A stretch of DNA of 64,000 nucleotides from Corynebacterium rouxii (GCF_902702935.1 NZ_LR738855.1:496001-560000), one strand, 5' to 3'. Shown: positions 8,422 to 17,975, counted from the first letter of the stretch. Notes: a model not told the origin generated them from the sequence alone. Numbers and translations: made by a program.

Positions 8422-10118
8422 GAATCTCCTTTGTGTAGCAGCCAAGCAGCGCTGTTAGCTGCAACAACATCGTGACATTCCTCGGTGGACAACACGATAT
8501 GCCAGCCCTCGGGGACGGTGACATCCTCATCAAAAGCGACGATTACCATGACGTCACTACGGCCATCGTAAGCATTAACGTAAGCCAAACAATCTTGATC
8601 CAACCAAACAGGAGATAGGTGACCGCGACCAAAATTCAAGGATTTTCGAGCCTGTAGCATCCGTCTAAAAAGCAGGAGATCGGAATGGGGATCCGCATCC
8701 TGAACCGACACTGCAAACTGCTCCCAGCCTTCGGGCTGCGGCAGCCACGTCTGCCCAGTAGGAGAAAACCCAAGACCAGGGCGTTGTAGCGTCCACGGCA
8801 GGGGGATTCGGCAGCCATCGCGGCCGGCTTCACGGTGCTCGGTGCGGAAATACGTGGGGTCTTGGCGCAGGGCGTCGTTAAGCGTGGTGTGCTCCGGTAG
8901 ATTAAGTTCCTCGCCCTGATAGATGTACACCGAACCTGGCAACGAATACATCAGCATATGCGCAGCGCGGGCGCGGCGCGCACCGAGTTCAGCGTCGGGT
9001 TGCTCATCCGTAGCACGAATACCGTTGGGGCGCGCGCCTGGCGTACTTAGGCCTAGGCGTGACGACGCGCGAACAACGTCGTGGTTCGACATCACCCACG
9101 TCGCCGGCGAGCCCGTAGAGGCAAGGGCCTCCAAGGACGTATGAATCACACGTCCAAGATCCTCAGAACGCCACGGGCAGATGAGGAAATCGAAATTAAA
9201 TGCTTGGTTCATCTCATCTGGCTGAACATAATGCGCAATATCTGTGGCGGCATCAACCCACGCCTCAGCAACCAAAGCGCGATTGCCTGGGTATTCATCC
9301 AGAACCGTGCGCCAATGCCGGTAGATCTGATGGACCTCTTCACGATTCCACATTGGGGGAGGGGGAACATCCTCGGGACTGTCATGCCCGCCATCGACCA
9401 TCGTCCAGTGGAACTGCCAGTCGGGTAGATCTGGGTCCTTGGCAAGACCATGGGCTACATCTACACGGAAACCGTCGACGCCACGGTCAAGCCAGAAACG
9501 AAGAATACTGTCAAAGAACTCGACCACCTCGTGGTTTGACCAGTTAAGATCCGGCTGCGAAGAATCAAATAAATGCAGGTACCAAGAAGGATCGTTCTCC
9601 CATGGGGAACCGGGTGCGTCCTCACGAGTACAGACCTGCGTCCACGCACTACCACCAAAAATAGAAAGCCAATCGTTGGGTGGCTCACAACCATCAGATC
9701 CCTTGCCCTCGCGGAACCAATAATGGTTGCGCTCAGGAGAACCAGGACCTGCTTTTAAAGCCTCACGGAACCACACGTGCTGATCAGAAGTGTGATTAGG
9801 AACGAGATCGAAAATCACCCGCAGGCCACGTTCATGAGCCTCAGAGATAAGCTCCTCCGCATCAGCGTTGGACCCGAACAACGGATCAACGCTGAAATAA
9901 TCAGCAACATCATAACCGCCATCACGCTGCGGGGAAGTATAAAATGGTGACAGCCAGATGGCGTCTACGCCGAGGTCACGCACATAATCCAACCGAGAGG
10001 TAATTCCCCGAAGCGTTCCCATAGGTCCACCCGACGAAGCGAAGGACTTGGGGTAAATCTGGTAAATGGCGGTGTCACGCCACCAAGCATGGGGGTCTCT
10101 AGTATCCATGGACAACAT
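8409..10118 (-). CDS. GH13 alpha-glucosidase (oligo-1,6-/maltose-type)
   Basis: This 569-residue cytoplasmic GH13 enzyme opens WWRDTAIYQIYPKSFA. It contains the family's conserved regions: DLVPNHTS, the nucleophile region GFRVDVAHG, the acid/base region ALVAEAW and the transition-state region VMSNHDVV. The architecture is that of bacterial alpha-glucosidases hydrolysing maltose and maltodextrin or isomaltose ends to glucose. It starts 3 bp after the upstream GH13 gene and overlaps fdhD downstream. The divergent musEFG transporter supplies the likely substrate. ATG 10118 is used; ATG 10109 is possible, and neither has a strong ribosome site. Confidence 0.9.
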   Translation of the reverse strand: MLSMDTRDPHAWWRDTAIYQIYPKSFASSGGPMGTLRGITSRLDYVRDLGVDAIWLSPFYTSPQRDGGYDVADYFSVDPLFGSNADAEELISEAHERGLRVIFDLVPNHTSDQHVWFREALKAGPGSPERNHYWFREGKGSDGCEPPNDWLSIFGGSAWTQVCTREDAPGSPWENDPSWYLHLFDSSQPDLNWSNHEVVEFFDSILRFWLDRGVDGFRVDVAHGLAKDPDLPDWQFHWTMVDGGHDSPEDVPPPPMWNREEVHQIYRHWRTVLDEYPGNRALVAEAWVDAATDIAHYVQPDEMNQAFNFDFLICPWRSEDLGRVIHTSLEALASTGSPATWVMSNHDVVRASSRLGLSTPGARPNGIRATDEQPDAELGARRARAAHMLMYSLPGSVYIYQGEELNLPEHTTLNDALRQDPTYFRTEHREAGRDGCRIPLPWTLQRPGLGFSPTGQTWLPQPEGWEQFAVSVQDADPHSDLLLFRRMLQARKSLNFGRGHLSPVWLDQDCLAYVNAYDGRSDVMVIVAFDEDVTVPEGWHIVLSTEECHDVVAANSAAWLLHKGDSWHV

Positions 10119-10120
10119 TG

Positions 10121-11737
10121 TTACACGGACAAGATAACGCCAGAAGTAGGACCAAGCTCAACGCAGCTGCGATCTGAGGGATCGGGATATGTCACATCAC
10201 GACAACGGAAAAGCTCATGTGGCTGGGGCTGCTGAAGCTCAATGCGTACTGGCTTATTGCCTGCATTGAGCGCAACGAGCACACTGTCGCCATGATGGGT
10301 GCGGCGATACACCATGACCTTGGGGTGCTCCTTCAAGAAAGAAAGATCAAACTTTAGGTCAGCATAGCCATTCAAAGCGGGCAGATCAGAACGCAACTGG
10401 ATGAGCTTTTGCACGTGATGGAACAACGAATCGGCACGTGCCTGCTGTTGCACTACGCCCTCACTACCGGCAGTCATCGGGAGATACAGGGGAGCGTCGC
10501 CAAGCGAAAATCCGCCGTTAGGTAACTGAGAATCCCAGCACATTGGGGTGCGCGAACCCGTGCGCGCATAGCCGCCCTCCTTCGTAGGGATATCCGCATA
10601 ATTAAGACCGATCTCGTCACCATAATAAATAAAAGGAAGACCAGGCATCGTGAGCTGGAACAAGAAGAACAACGCGCGCTCGTGCTCATTCAGGCGTGGT
10701 GCAAGGCGTGGGCAGTCATGGTTGCCACTGATAAAACTAAACAGTCCTGCCTCATGGGTGTGCTCCCATTGCGGCAAATACATGTCGAGAAACTCTTGGG
10801 CTCCCGTAGCGGAACATGAATTGAAAAAACTTAAATCATCGCGCCGCTCTAGCGGGGTATCAGTGTTGCGTGCCAACACGTTGTAGCCGTTGCCACGCCA
10901 GTCGAGATAAAAGTCAGCATCAAAGCCTGCCTCAAACGCTTGAGAAGGCGTACCCCATTCCGACACGAAGATGGCATCAGGAAACTCAGCACGAACTCGG
11001 CTCAACATGGACTGCCAGATGCCAATTGTGGCTCGCTTAGTGGTGCCATCGTTTTTCACAAGCGAATCCGCCATATCCACGCGGAAACCATCTGCACCCT
11101 GCGACAACCAGTACTTCATAATCTCTACCATCGCGTCTTGATTTGCCCGTGGGCCAGGAGCATCTACTGGTTGGTGCCATGGCTGGGTCATTTCTGCGAA
11201 ACCGTAATTGAGCGCAGGTTGAGACTTGAAGAAATTAATAATGTACGCGCCGTTGCGGGGGTGTTCACCGCCGATAAAAGCTAGCCCCGCACCACCCTCA
11301 AATGCGTGCGAAGTCCAAATATAGCGGTCGTCAAAATCTGTGTATTCACTAGCAGCACTTTGTTGAAACCACGGATGCTGCTCGCTGGTGTGGCCGGGAA
11401 CGAGATCTAGGATCACTGCAATTCCGCGGGTGTGGGCTTGATTGAAAAGCTCGACTAAATCTTCATGGGAGCCGTACCTCGGGGCCACCTTTGTGTAGTC
11501 GCGCACATCGTAGCCGCCGTCTTTAAAAGGCGAATCAAAGCATGCGTTGAGCCAGATTCCAGTGATGCCGAGGTCGCTGAGATAGTCCAGTCGTGAGATG
11601 ATTCCGCGGAAATCTCCGATGCCGTCTTCGTTGGAATCGGCAAAGCTAGGAGGGTAAATCTGATAAAACGTACCCGAGCTTAAAGTGGTGAGAAGTGGAA
11701 GGCGTTTCGACGTCATGCGCTCCATCGTACTGAGCAT
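10121..11737 (-). CDS. GH13 alpha-glucosidase / maltodextrin hydrolase
   Basis: This second GH13 enzyme has 538 residues. It opens GTFYQIYPPSFADSNEDGIG and has DLVPGHTS, nucleophile region GFRVDMADS, acid/base region FVSEWG and SGNHDCPR, so the catalytic triad is intact. It is only distantly like its neighbour, so the pair probably divides substrates (for example maltose versus longer or branched oligosaccharides). It is the first gene of a minus-strand operon divergent from musE across a 429-bp regulatory region. Start choice (11737, 11725 or 11716) is uncertain because no clear ribosome site is visible. Confidence 0.88.
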   Translation of the reverse strand: MLSTMERMTSKRLPLLTTLSSGTFYQIYPPSFADSNEDGIGDFRGIISRLDYLSDLGITGIWLNACFDSPFKDGGYDVRDYTKVAPRYGSHEDLVELFNQAHTRGIAVILDLVPGHTSEQHPWFQQSAASEYTDFDDRYIWTSHAFEGGAGLAFIGGEHPRNGAYIINFFKSQPALNYGFAEMTQPWHQPVDAPGPRANQDAMVEIMKYWLSQGADGFRVDMADSLVKNDGTTKRATIGIWQSMLSRVRAEFPDAIFVSEWGTPSQAFEAGFDADFYLDWRGNGYNVLARNTDTPLERRDDLSFFNSCSATGAQEFLDMYLPQWEHTHEAGLFSFISGNHDCPRLAPRLNEHERALFFLFQLTMPGLPFIYYGDEIGLNYADIPTKEGGYARTGSRTPMCWDSQLPNGGFSLGDAPLYLPMTAGSEGVVQQQARADSLFHHVQKLIQLRSDLPALNGYADLKFDLSFLKEHPKVMVYRRTHHGDSVLVALNAGNKPVRIELQQPQPHELFRCRDVTYPDPSDRSCVELGPTSGVILSV

Positions 11738-12166
11738 TGATGGAACGTTTGGCTAATGCTTCTTGCGGTGTGGGGTATCGATATAAGTGTCGAAGCGATG
11801 AGGTTATTACCAGTAGGGGCGGGGGTAGTGGTGTGGGGATAAAAACATCTGTGAATTGGCTCATTTCTCGTTAAGGCTCTGTTAATATCGAACGAGAGTC
11901 GGGGGCTTAGTAGTGCCTTATCGTCGCAGTTCGGGTGTGCTCGCGGCGCTGAAACGGCCATTTTCAGGTATCGGAAATGAAATTCCACTATAGTGTGTGA
12001 CTTAGGTGACCTGATAAAAATTTGTCGGGCTTGGTCACACAATATTAAGCTTACGGCTTGAATGGTGATTACCACCTAGCTTGAAACGTATCCGCGCTGG
12101 TCAACGGATTGGGCTAGGGGCTTTTGGGTAAACCATAAGTCTTTTTCTAACTGTAAAGGCGGTGTC
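11738..12166. other. divergent regulatory region between GH13 operon and musE
   Basis: This 429-bp gene-free region separates the two GH13 genes from musEFG. It holds a TATAGT -10 candidate (11989-11994), a GlxR-like site (11996-12011), and an inverted repeat with arms TGTGTGAC (11994-12001) and GTCACACA (12034-12041). A second inverted pair, CTCGTT/AACGAG, lies near 11867-11896. It is the natural control point for maltose genes in both directions. Confidence 0.6.
11996..12011 (+). promoter_or_regulatory. putative GlxR (CRP-type) site upstream of musE
   Basis: TGTGACTTAGGTGACC matches 10 of 12 fixed positions of the GlxR consensus TGTGANNTANNTCACA. It begins just downstream of a TATAGT -10 candidate, where binding would repress that promoter. 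GlxR is the cAMP-responsive regulator of carbon genes in corynebacteria. Confidence 0.6.
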
Positions 12167-13408
12167 GTGGATATGGTCCACACCAAGAAAATTCTCAGCG
12201 TAGTTGCTGCATCTACTCTGATCCTCACAGGCTGCTCCAGCGAGTCCGGCTCCAGCAATAAAGCTTCCGATTCTGGCGCTTCCAACGAGGCAACCTTGAC
12301 CGTTTGGGGCCCTCAGGAAGATCAGGACGGCGCTGACGGATGGCTCCAGTCAGTTCAGAAGGAATTCGAAAAGGCTCATCCTGACTACAAGATCACCTGG
12401 AAGAACTCCGTTGTTTCTGCAGGTGATGCAGGTAAGACTGTTAACCAAGACCCAAGCGCAGCAGCAGACGTTTACGTCTACGCTAACGACCAGCTCGGTA
12501 CCCTCCTTGATGCAGGTGCTGTCGGCGAGCTCTCCGATGACGGCATGAAGCAGCTCAAGGAACAAGCAGAAGGCACCATGGCTGCCAGCGTGACCGGCCA
12601 AGATGGCAAGGCATACGGTCTGCCAATCGAGCCAAACACCTGGTTCATGTACTACAACAAGTCCAAACTCAGCGTTGACGACGTCAAGTCCTTCGACACC
12701 ATGTTGGAGAAGGCAAAGGTCTCCTTCCCAATTTCTAACTCCTGGTACTTCCCAGCTTTCTACGCTGGTGCAGGCGCTAAGTTCTTCGGCGACGATGGCC
12801 TCAAGGCAGACGCGGGCATCGACTTGGGCGCTAAGGCTGGCGACGTAACTAAGTACCTCGCAAACGTTGTCCGTAACCCTAACTTCGTCAACGATGTTGA
12901 TGGCTCCGGCATCGGCGGCATGAAGAACGGCTCCGTCGACGTTGTCTTCTCCGGTTCTTGGGACGCAAACAACGTCAAGGAAGCCCTCGGCGACAACTAC
13001 GCTGTGGCATCTCTGCCAACCTTCAAACTTGATGGCAAAGACGTACAGATGAAGGCATTCTCCGGCTCCAAGGCAATCGGCTACAACCCGAACACCAAGA
13101 ACCCAAAGATCGCTTCTGAGTTCGCAACATTCCTTGCTTCTTCCCAGTCTCAAAAGTCCCACTTTGAAAAGAGCGGCGTCATCCCAGCTGACAAGAACCT
13201 GGCAACCGACGCAACCGTCACCGCTGACCCAGTCGCAGGTGCATTGTTCGCAACTGTTTCCAACGCTTCCATCCTGCAGCCAACTCTGAGGGAAATGTTC
13301 GACTTCTGGGAGCCAGCAAAGAACTTCGGTAACGGCCTTGCTCACAAGGAAGTTACTCCTGAGAACGCAGCTCAGAAGACTGAAGCTTGGGCATCCACTC
13401 TGAAGTAA
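12167..13408 (+). CDS. musE: maltose/maltodextrin ABC transporter substrate-binding lipoprotein
   Basis: This 413-residue protein has a lipoprotein signal (ILTGCSSES; lipid-modified Cys near residue 23) followed by a family 1 solute-binding fold: an early LTVWGPQEDQDGADGW segment and a C-terminal LREMFDFWEPAKNFG. It sits outside the membrane and delivers maltose or maltodextrin to MusFG. The GTG at 12167 is 4 nt after AAGGCGG; ATG 12173 (10 nt after it) is equally possible. Two hairpins follow the gene, which could raise its transcript level over that of the permeases, as is common for binding proteins. Confidence 0.9.
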   Translation: MDMVHTKKILSVVAASTLILTGCSSESGSSNKASDSGASNEATLTVWGPQEDQDGADGWLQSVQKEFEKAHPDYKITWKNSVVSAGDAGKTVNQDPSAAADVYVYANDQLGTLLDAGAVGELSDDGMKQLKEQAEGTMAASVTGQDGKAYGLPIEPNTWFMYYNKSKLSVDDVKSFDTMLEKAKVSFPISNSWYFPAFYAGAGAKFFGDDGLKADAGIDLGAKAGDVTKYLANVVRNPNFVNDVDGSGIGGMKNGSVDVVFSGSWDANNVKEALGDNYAVASLPTFKLDGKDVQMKAFSGSKAIGYNPNTKNPKIASEFATFLASSQSQKSHFEKSGVIPADKNLATDATVTADPVAGALFATVSNASILQPTLREMFDFWEPAKNFGNGLAHKEVTPENAAQKTEAWASTLK

Positions 13409-13429
13409 CACTGGATTAGTTCCAGCAAC

Positions 13430-13490
13430 GTACAACATTCCGTTGTACTAACCACCTAGATCGTGAGCCCAGTCCTCGTACTGGGCTCAC
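13430..13490 (+). promoter_or_regulatory. two consecutive hairpins between musE and musF
   Basis: The first has 7-bp arms GTACAAC (13430-13436) and GTTGTAC (13442-13448). The second has perfect 11-bp arms GTGAGCCCAGT (13463-13473) and ACTGGGCTCAC (13480-13490). No T-run follows, so they look like mRNA-stabilising or partial-termination structures, not a full terminator. Confidence 0.6.
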
Positions 13491-13524
13491 GGCATATATA
13501 GCCACAGGAAGGAAGTGCGGGCTC

Positions 13525-14928
13525 ATGAAAGTTGCGGGCCAACACGGTGGTTTAAAACTGAAAACAAAGAAAACCCAAAAACGCGAAGACGCTCCCAGCC
13601 CTTACTCCCTGTCAAAGGCATGGAATAACGGCGACGGCATCACCAAAGCATCGCTGCTGGTTTTCGGTTTAGGCAACCTACTGCGTAAGCAGTTTGTTAA
13701 AGGTGCTGCGTTTCTTCTCATTGAGATCGCTGCTATCGTTTTCTTTGCAACCAAGGGTGTCAAAGCCCTAAAAGAACTCCCCGGTTTGGGTACCGGAGAG
13801 TCAACACGAGTCAAGGTTGATGGCTTCTGGGTCTACCAGAAGAGTGAGCCTTCCATCGTCTTGCTCCTCAACGGTGTCGCCGTTGTTTTCTTACTCATCG
13901 TTGTTCTGTGGCTTGCCACGCTTGCTATGCGTAGCGCATACAAAGCTCAGACTTTTGTCGAACAGCGTGGCAGTGCACGCAGCCTGAAAGAGGATCTGCA
14001 TGCCCTGACCGATGACGATGCCCCCATCTTGCTGATGACGCTTCCTACTGCTGGAATCATCGTCTTCACCATCTTGCCGCTTATCTTTATGATCAGCATG
14101 GCATTTACCAGCTACGACTCCGGTCACGTTCAAAAATTCGATTGGGTTGGCTTAGAAAACTTTGGCAAGGTATTTGCTAACACTAGCGGTGAAGTGAACC
14201 TCCGCCTTTTCATGAGTGTTCTGATCTGGACACTGACGTGGGCGTTCTTTGCCACCTTCCTGAACTACTTCATCGGTATGTTCTTGGCTATGCTCATCGA
14301 GCGCAAAACCACTTATGGCAAGGCATTTTGGCGCGCGATTTTCTCGCTGTCTGTTGCTGTGCCGCAGTTCGTTACCCTCTTGGTTCTGCGATCCATGCTG
14401 CAGCCTGAAGGCATTATCAACCGCATGCTGCTTGACGCTGGCTGGATCGACCAAAGCCTGCCATTCTTCACCGATGCGACATGGGCCCGTGTCACGGTTA
14501 TCGTGATCAACCTGTGGATCGGTATTCCTTACACCATCATGCAGGTCACCGGTATTTTGCAGAACATCCCAGGTGAGCTCTACGAGGCAGCACGTCTCGA
14601 CGGCGCAACGTGGTGGCAGACCTACCGCAACGTGACCCTGCCGTACATGTTCTTCGTGATGACCCCATACCTCATCACAACGTTCACCGCTAACGTGAAC
14701 AACTTCAACGTGATCTATCTTCTCTCGCGTGGCGACCCATCGCCAATCGGTGCTTCCGCAGGTAAGACAGACCTTTTGATTACATGGCTGTACAAACTCA
14801 CCGTTGACCGCGGTGACTACAACGTCGGTGCAGTGATCGGTATCCTCACCTTCATTGTCTTGTCTGTCGTCGCCTTGATCACGTACCGCCGAAGCGGTTC
14901 GTACCGTAACGAAGAAGGATTCCAGTGA
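13525..14928 (+). CDS. musF: maltose ABC transporter permease MusF (MalF type)
   Basis: This 467-residue integral membrane protein has a basic cytoplasmic N-terminus and about eight membrane segments. Its EAA loop is EAARLDGATWWQTYRNVTLP, which couples to the ATPase. The N-terminal extra membrane segments and a periplasmic stretch match MalF-type permeases. An AGGAAGGAAG ribosome site precedes ATG 13525. The stop overlaps the start of musG. Confidence 0.92.
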   Translation: MKVAGQHGGLKLKTKKTQKREDAPSPYSLSKAWNNGDGITKASLLVFGLGNLLRKQFVKGAAFLLIEIAAIVFFATKGVKALKELPGLGTGESTRVKVDGFWVYQKSEPSIVLLLNGVAVVFLLIVVLWLATLAMRSAYKAQTFVEQRGSARSLKEDLHALTDDDAPILLMTLPTAGIIVFTILPLIFMISMAFTSYDSGHVQKFDWVGLENFGKVFANTSGEVNLRLFMSVLIWTLTWAFFATFLNYFIGMFLAMLIERKTTYGKAFWRAIFSLSVAVPQFVTLLVLRSMLQPEGIINRMLLDAGWIDQSLPFFTDATWARVTVIVINLWIGIPYTIMQVTGILQNIPGELYEAARLDGATWWQTYRNVTLPYMFFVMTPYLITTFTANVNNFNVIYLLSRGDPSPIGASAGKTDLLITWLYKLTVDRGDYNVGAVIGILTFIVLSVVALITYRRSGSYRNEEGFQ

Positions 14929-15806
14929 TGAGCACACACAAAGTTGCACTCAAAGGTAGCCAGCGACGCATTCGTCGTCTGACAGATATTGCTGTCCACC
15001 TCTTCCTATCCATTCTTGCAATCCTGTGGGTGATCCCGATCATCTGGGTAGTAGCTGAGAGCTTTAATAAAAACAGCGCTCCTTACACCTCGACGTTCTT
15101 CCCTAAGGAATACGGCTTTGATAACTACATCAAGCTCTTCAGCGATCATTCGGTGCTGAACTTCCCCAAGATGTTCATGAACACCTTGATCATTGCATGC
15201 TTTACCTGTGTTATCAGCGTGGTCTTTGTATTGTTCGTCTCGTACTCCTTGAGTCGTCTGCGCTTCCGCTTCCGCAAGGTGTACATGAACATCGCCCTCG
15301 TCTTGGGTATGTTCCCAGGCATCATGGCCGTTGTTGCTATCTACTTCATTCTGAAGGCCGTGGGTCTTACCCAAGGCTGGACCACCAACCTTGCGTTGAT
15401 CATCGTGTACTCGGCTGGTGCTGGCATGGGCTTCTACGTAATGAAGGGCTTCATGGACACCATCCCAATTTCCCTCGACGAAGCAGCGCTTCTCGACGGT
15501 TGCACGAGGTGGCAGGTATTTACCAAGATCATTCTTCCGATCTCCAAGCCCATGATCGTGTACCAATCCATCGTGGCCTTCCTGACCCCATGGCTCGACT
15601 TCGTCCTTGCGAAAGCCATCGCCCGCACCCAAGAGAACTACACCGTCTCTCTTGGTCTGTGGAAGATGCTAGAGAAGGAATACATCTACGACTGGTTTGC
15701 TCGATTCGCCGCAGGTGCTGTCTGCGTCTCTATTCCGATTACAATTCTGTTTATCGTGATGCAGCGGTACTACCAAGAATCCATGGCAGGTTCTGTCAAG
15801 GGATAA
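14928..15806 (+). CDS. musG: maltose ABC transporter permease MusG (MalG type)
   Basis: This protein of about 292 residues has six membrane segments and the EAA loop DEAALLDGCTRWQVFTKIILP. It pairs with MusF to form the maltose channel. ATG 14928 overlaps the musF stop (GTGATGA) and is 8 nt after AGAAGGA; the GTG at 14925 is an alternative. A 10-bp hairpin (15820-15829 with 15855-15864) lies between musG and musI. Confidence 0.92.
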   Translation: MSTHKVALKGSQRRIRRLTDIAVHLFLSILAILWVIPIIWVVAESFNKNSAPYTSTFFPKEYGFDNYIKLFSDHSVLNFPKMFMNTLIIACFTCVISVVFVLFVSYSLSRLRFRFRKVYMNIALVLGMFPGIMAVVAIYFILKAVGLTQGWTTNLALIIVYSAGAGMGFYVMKGFMDTIPISLDEAALLDGCTRWQVFTKIILPISKPMIVYQSIVAFLTPWLDFVLAKAIARTQENYTVSLGLWKMLEKEYIYDWFARFAAGAVCVSIPITILFIVMQRYYQESMAGSVKG

Positions 15807-15819
15807 AACTAGCTTCATC

Positions 15820-15864
15820 AACGCCGTACTTGGCTTCTGTCTAGAAGTCCTCGGGTACGGCGTT
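15820..15864 (+). repeat. inverted repeat between musG and musI
   Basis: Perfect 10-bp arms AACGCCGTAC and GTACGGCGTT enclose a 25-nt loop. No T-run follows, so it is a transcript-stabilising or leaky termination structure, not a certain terminator. Confidence 0.55.
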
Positions 15865-15888
15865 GTTGCGCGTAAAAGGTGTGATTAG

Positions 15889-16611
15889 GTGGAAACAAAA
15901 GGAAAAGGCTTAAGCCTGACAGGGCTTGCAGTCATTGCATTGGTGCTGCTGGCACTAGGGATGCTGGGCAATGTTGTTGTGCAACCTACACATGATGGCT
16001 ATCTGGATGCCAGCTTGGGGAAGCTCACAGTAGGCATGCTGTTAGAAACCGTATCGTGGGCCGCCGCACCTATTGTCTGCTGGCTTTTAGTCGTGCTGAT
16101 AAAGCGCGAAGTTCCCTTTGTTGGTTGGGGGCTTGTGGCTATCGCCGCGCTGAGCGAGGTGCCTCATGATTACCTGACCCACCAAACGCTGTGGACAGCA
16201 GAGTCTCAAAATCCGGCATGGGCGTTGCTCGTGGCGTGGATTGTTATCCAGGCTCTTCAACGGCTTCCGCAATCGCAGCTTCGCATACCGCTGGCAGTGG
16301 CTGTTGTTTTTGCGGCGTTGATCTGGATCTTTGCTTTTGGCCTTGGACTGAGGTTGGGTGTGGTCCCGCTAGGTTTTGGGTACTTAGCTTTTACATTGGT
16401 GTTTTATGCACTGTGGGGTTCGGAAAACCGCATGATGTTTAGTGCTGGTGGCGTGGGAGCAGCCATGTTTATCACGCCTGCGCTTGGCGTGGTAGTGCTG
16501 CATTATCGACGTCCCCTCACCGAAACGCTTGATCCGCTACCGCCTGCGGGGTTTGCAGTGGCATACCCCGTGTTGTTGGCGATAGCGGCAGTGTTGAGCG
16601 CGGTAATTTAG
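15889..16611 (+). CDS. musI: MusI-like integral membrane protein (TraX-related), maltose uptake partner
   Basis: This 240-residue, seven- to eight-segment membrane protein contains ALSEVPHDYLTHQTLW followed by QNPAWALLVAWIVIQAL. The pattern recalls TraX-family proteins (LISEIPFDL...QNVLFTLLLGLL). In C. glutamicum a protein of this type, MusI, is needed for maltose uptake with MusEFGK, and its gene lies near musG. The position here is the same. The start is GTG 15889 after AAAAGG. Its end overlaps the end of the convergent DUF4032 gene by 4 bp. The biochemical role is inferred from the C. glutamicum case. Confidence 0.78.
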   Translation: METKGKGLSLTGLAVIALVLLALGMLGNVVVQPTHDGYLDASLGKLTVGMLLETVSWAAAPIVCWLLVVLIKREVPFVGWGLVAIAALSEVPHDYLTHQTLWTAESQNPAWALLVAWIVIQALQRLPQSQLRIPLAVAVVFAALIWIFAFGLGLRLGVVPLGFGYLAFTLVFYALWGSENRMMFSAGGVGAAMFITPALGVVVLHYRRPLTETLDPLPPAGFAVAYPVLLAIAAVLSAVI

Positions 16612-17861
16612 CTGACGTTATTGTCCAACACGTGTTTTTCGTCGGGGCGGTTGGGCAAAATTGTATGAATATAGGATTGTGTGGCCTCGTGGAGGGGAAC
16701 CTCGTGCCCGCATTCCTCTGAGAGATACCACTGGTGTTCCACAATCTCATGGAACAATTGTGCCGGTTGCAGCCTAGAAGCGAATTCTGCAGGTATTGCT
16801 GCGAGAGTGGGCTCAAAAACGTTGGTAAGCCACTCGTGCGCGACCTGGTTAAGTGGTATATGCTCTTTGTGATTAACCGCGCGGTAGGTCTCAATCGCGT
16901 TGATGATTCGTCGAGCTTGGCGTTCTTGAACATCCAGCCCAGTCATGCGCATGAGGGCGCGGTGGTGGTGTCCGGCATCGACAACGCGGGGACGCAGCTG
17001 CAGCATTTCGGTGCCTTCTACTTGAGCAGGCTTGAGCTTGAGCTCGCTGACGTCAAAGCCGAGGTCGTTGAGGCGTTCGATGCGTTGTTGTACGCGCCAT
17101 GCTTCGGAAGCATTAATAGTTTGCTCGCCAGTGAGCTCTTCCCATAACAGCTCGTATTTTTCGGCGATGCGATTGCCCACCTCGATGGCGTCGACATCGC
17201 TAGGGAGTAGTTCGCCCGCTTGGAGGTCCATAAGTTCGCCGATGATGTTGACGCGGGCGATTTCTACGTCGTAAAGCCGGCGTTGCTCGCTTAGTTGTGG
17301 CTGTAAATCGCCGGTTTCGGCGTCGACAAGGTAACCGGAAAAGGCGTCGGCGTCACGACGGAACAAGGTGTTGGATAGGCTCACGTCACCCCAGAAGAAG
17401 CTGAGGAGGTGCAAGCGTACGAGCAGCAGCGCGATGGAATCGATCATGCGGGTGGCTGTTTCGGGGCGCATGGAACGAGACACACTGGTTTGAGAAAATA
17501 CAGCGCGGTAAGGCAGGGAGAAACTTAAATGCTCGGTGACTAGTGCGGGGGTGAGCGGCTGGCCGGTGGCGTCGACACGCCCAGTGATCACGGCAAGAGG
17601 CTGAACAGAGGGGGCGCCGAGGCGATTGAGGTCGCGCAGCATTTTGTACTCGTGATAGGCGGCTTTTTGCCCGATTTCTTTGATAGCAAAAACGTGGCCA
17701 TCAACGTTGACAAAGCGCACAGTGTGGCGCGAGATACCGCGTGGCAGGCTGGCGAGTACGTCATCGGGCCAGTCTTCAAGCGGAATGCTCCACGGCAGCT
17801 GTAAGAGAGCCGGGGCAATGGTTCCGTTGGTGATCTGCATCGACGGTTGCGGAGTAAACAC
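16608..17861 (-). CDS. DUF4032 protein with kinase-like N-terminal half
   Basis: The protein has about 417 residues. The N-terminal half resembles an LPS-kinase/aminoglycoside-kinase fold: HVFAIKEIGQKAAYHEYKML contains the ATP-lysine type motif, and FFWGDVSLSNTLFRRDADAF and GYLVDAETG give catalytic-loop and metal-binding type motifs. The C-terminal half matches DUF4032. The substrate is unknown; it is conserved beside maltose genes in corynebacteria. The longest frame starts at 17915, but GTG 17861 lies 5 nt after a GGAGG site and is preferred over ATG 17840. It lies downstream of the musK terminator, so it probably has its own promoter. Confidence 0.72.
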   Translation of the reverse strand: MFTPQPSMQITNGTIAPALLQLPWSIPLEDWPDDVLASLPRGISRHTVRFVNVDGHVFAIKEIGQKAAYHEYKMLRDLNRLGAPSVQPLAVITGRVDATGQPLTPALVTEHLSFSLPYRAVFSQTSVSRSMRPETATRMIDSIALLLVRLHLLSFFWGDVSLSNTLFRRDADAFSGYLVDAETGDLQPQLSEQRRLYDVEIARVNIIGELMDLQAGELLPSDVDAIEVGNRIAEKYELLWEELTGEQTINASEAWRVQQRIERLNDLGFDVSELKLKPAQVEGTEMLQLRPRVVDAGHHHRALMRMTGLDVQERQARRIINAIETYRAVNHKEHIPLNQVAHEWLTNVFEPTLAAIPAEFASRLQPAQLFHEIVEHQWYLSEECGHEVPLHEATQSYIHTILPNRPDEKHVLDNNVS

Positions 17862-17898
17862 CAAAACCTCCAAGGATGGTAAAGAGAGATAAGGAAAG

Positions 17899-17954
17899 AG
17901 GCGGTGTCCAGACACCCTAGCAGTCTGGGCTAGGGCAGTGCTGAGACACCGCCT
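17899..17954 (-). terminator. terminator of musK (minus strand)
   Basis: Outer 10-bp arms AGGCGGTGTC and GACACCGCCT (17945-17954 and 17899-17908 read on the minus strand) enclose an inner CCCTAGC/GCTAGGG hairpin. On the minus strand it is followed by CTTTCCTTATCTC, which is only moderately T-rich. Confidence 0.7.
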
Positions 17955-17975
17955 ATTTATGCGGGAAGTGAGCTA

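Noticed and set aside
12350..13438. 362-codon minus-strand open frame
   Set aside because: It is antisense to musE and reflects codon bias; no family resemblance.
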